From: Brachypodius melanocephalos
Lineage: Eukaryota > Chordata > Aves > Passeriformes > Pycnonotidae
NCBI GenBank assembly: GCA_013398615.1
Contig: VZSR01003807.1
Coordinates: 13,784,091 to 13,848,090, forward strand
Direction of reading: 5' to 3'
DNA: 64,000 nt
Below, piece after piece: positions 63,326 through 64,000 of this stretch. Both the position numbers and the translations under genes were made by a program. Numbering within the stretch: the first letter of the stretch is position 1; the number at the start of each line of letters is the position of its first letter. Under the pieces are notes generated by a model. The model had not been told where the DNA came from. It did not search any database and saw only the letters and a program-made list of their open reading frames with translations.

Positions 63326-63430
63326 CATATCCATGAGCAGGGGGTATGAACTCCTCTCACCACTTTTGCATTCATCAAGCTCTATTTTATGCAGGAGAGA
63401 ATTAAATAGTGGAAAAGCAATAGTATTGCT
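63326..63430 (-). CDS. Candidate coding exon (105 bases), minus strand
   Basis: The acceptor TTTCTGTTGCTTCTTTGAG has a strong pyrimidine tract, and the donor GATATG|GTGAGG is good. The 35 codons between are open, in phase 0 at both ends. The product includes SNTIAFPLFNSLLHKIELDE and then CKSGERSSYPLLMDM. An acceptor two bases further in (GAGAG) is also possible but shifts phase. If real, this is the most upstream exon visible and the gene continues beyond the right edge. No family was recognised. Confidence 0.48.
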
Positions 63431-64000
63431 CTCAAAGAAGCAACAGAAAAAGGTACACATGAAATGGAGCATTTGCCACATGTCACAGACAAGACCTAGC
63501 AGTTCCTGTACTGCACAGGTGCCAGCTGAGTTTAGGGCTTTGCTTGGTATCTCAAGTGCTCAGAACAAATATGGCAGAAGTGGCCACTCTTCACAAAAGG
63601 CACAACCAGCTGCTGACCTTGCAACGCATGTAAGGTCCCTGAGCTTCAGTACAGGTGATAATTAACAAGGGGAGCAACTCATCCAGCTGCTATTCTTGTC
63701 TTCCTAAATCCAGAGACTTGCTGCAAAGAAAGGTTCAAAAACTGGATAAGGTGTCCTAGAAAGGCAGGCTCTTTCTTTTTGCATGCTCCTCTTGCTGCAC
63801 ACAGCCTGAGAAGATGCTCTTTACAGGAAGTGTCAGCATGTTTTGGAGACATGTTGGGCTTTCTCTCTTAAGGTGAGGAAATAGGCTGCAGTGGCTGGGT
63901 AGACACCATTGCTCTATGTAGGCAGGAAAAGTATAGAGGAACAGTAAGAGTACATAGAAACTGTTCCTTCAAAACCCATCAAAACTTAACTTTCATACTG
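63431..64000. other. Right edge, no feature recognised
   Basis: No exon or transposon could be supported. An open plus-strand frame at 63333-63665 overlaps the minus-strand exon candidate and looks accidental. Confidence 0.4.

Noticed and set aside
1..64000. CRISPR array, prokaryotic operon, DNA transposon or endogenous retrovirus
   Set aside because: No regularly spaced repeats, no prokaryotic gene layout, and no terminal inverted repeats, long terminal repeats or gag/pol-like frames were seen by eye. A profile search would be needed to exclude old remnants.

Overview
This is vertebrate, avian genomic DNA, and almost certainly from a songbird. The CR1 retrotransposon family supplies nearly all recognisable repeats, in both young and old copies. 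A tRNA-Ile-derived SINE with a CR1-like 3' end lies at about 60.6-60.8 kb; this element type is known from zebra finch (TguSINE1). Coding density is very low, introns and intergenic DNA are long, and one strong CpG island is present. Nothing bacterial or viral was seen.

Layout. Positions 1-7.2 kb are AT-rich non-coding DNA with one short CR1 end. A CpG island at about 7.2-8.15 kb has a (GCTC)n tract and two good minus-strand splice donors, so it is probably a promoter and first exon of a leftward transcript. From 8.5 to 41 kb I found no convincing exon, only CR1 ends, one ancient CR1 fragment, simple repeats, and an isolated CpG-rich patch near 32.4-32.55 kb that carries a CTCF-like motif.

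The right third (41.2-63.4 kb) holds a set of minus-strand exon candidates, read by hand from splice sites and reading phase. Four of them (53432-53597, 53182-53280, 51929-51990, 51248-51478) join in one open frame that ends in a stop. Further candidates upstream (54134-54190, 54343-54391, 54660-54687, and 57.7, 61.9 and 63.4 kb) agree in phase over part of the path. Near 41.4 and 45.9 kb a second pair of compatible exons ends in a stop followed 96 bases later by AATAAA. These could be two adjacent genes, or one gene with alternative last exons, because the exon at 51929-51990 leaves in the same phase that both 51478 and 46035 accept. I do not recognise the protein.

The largest repeat is a CR1 copy of about 2.1 kb at 47.8-49.9 kb with a decayed reverse-transcriptase region. 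It lies beside an older, oppositely oriented CR1 fragment. Most long open frames in the window are chance frames, CpG-island artefacts or CR1 remnants and are left out. No tRNA, rRNA, CRISPR array, DNA transposon or endogenous virus could be supported. The window is mostly ordinary avian sequence; the possible novelty is the unrecognised split gene on the right.
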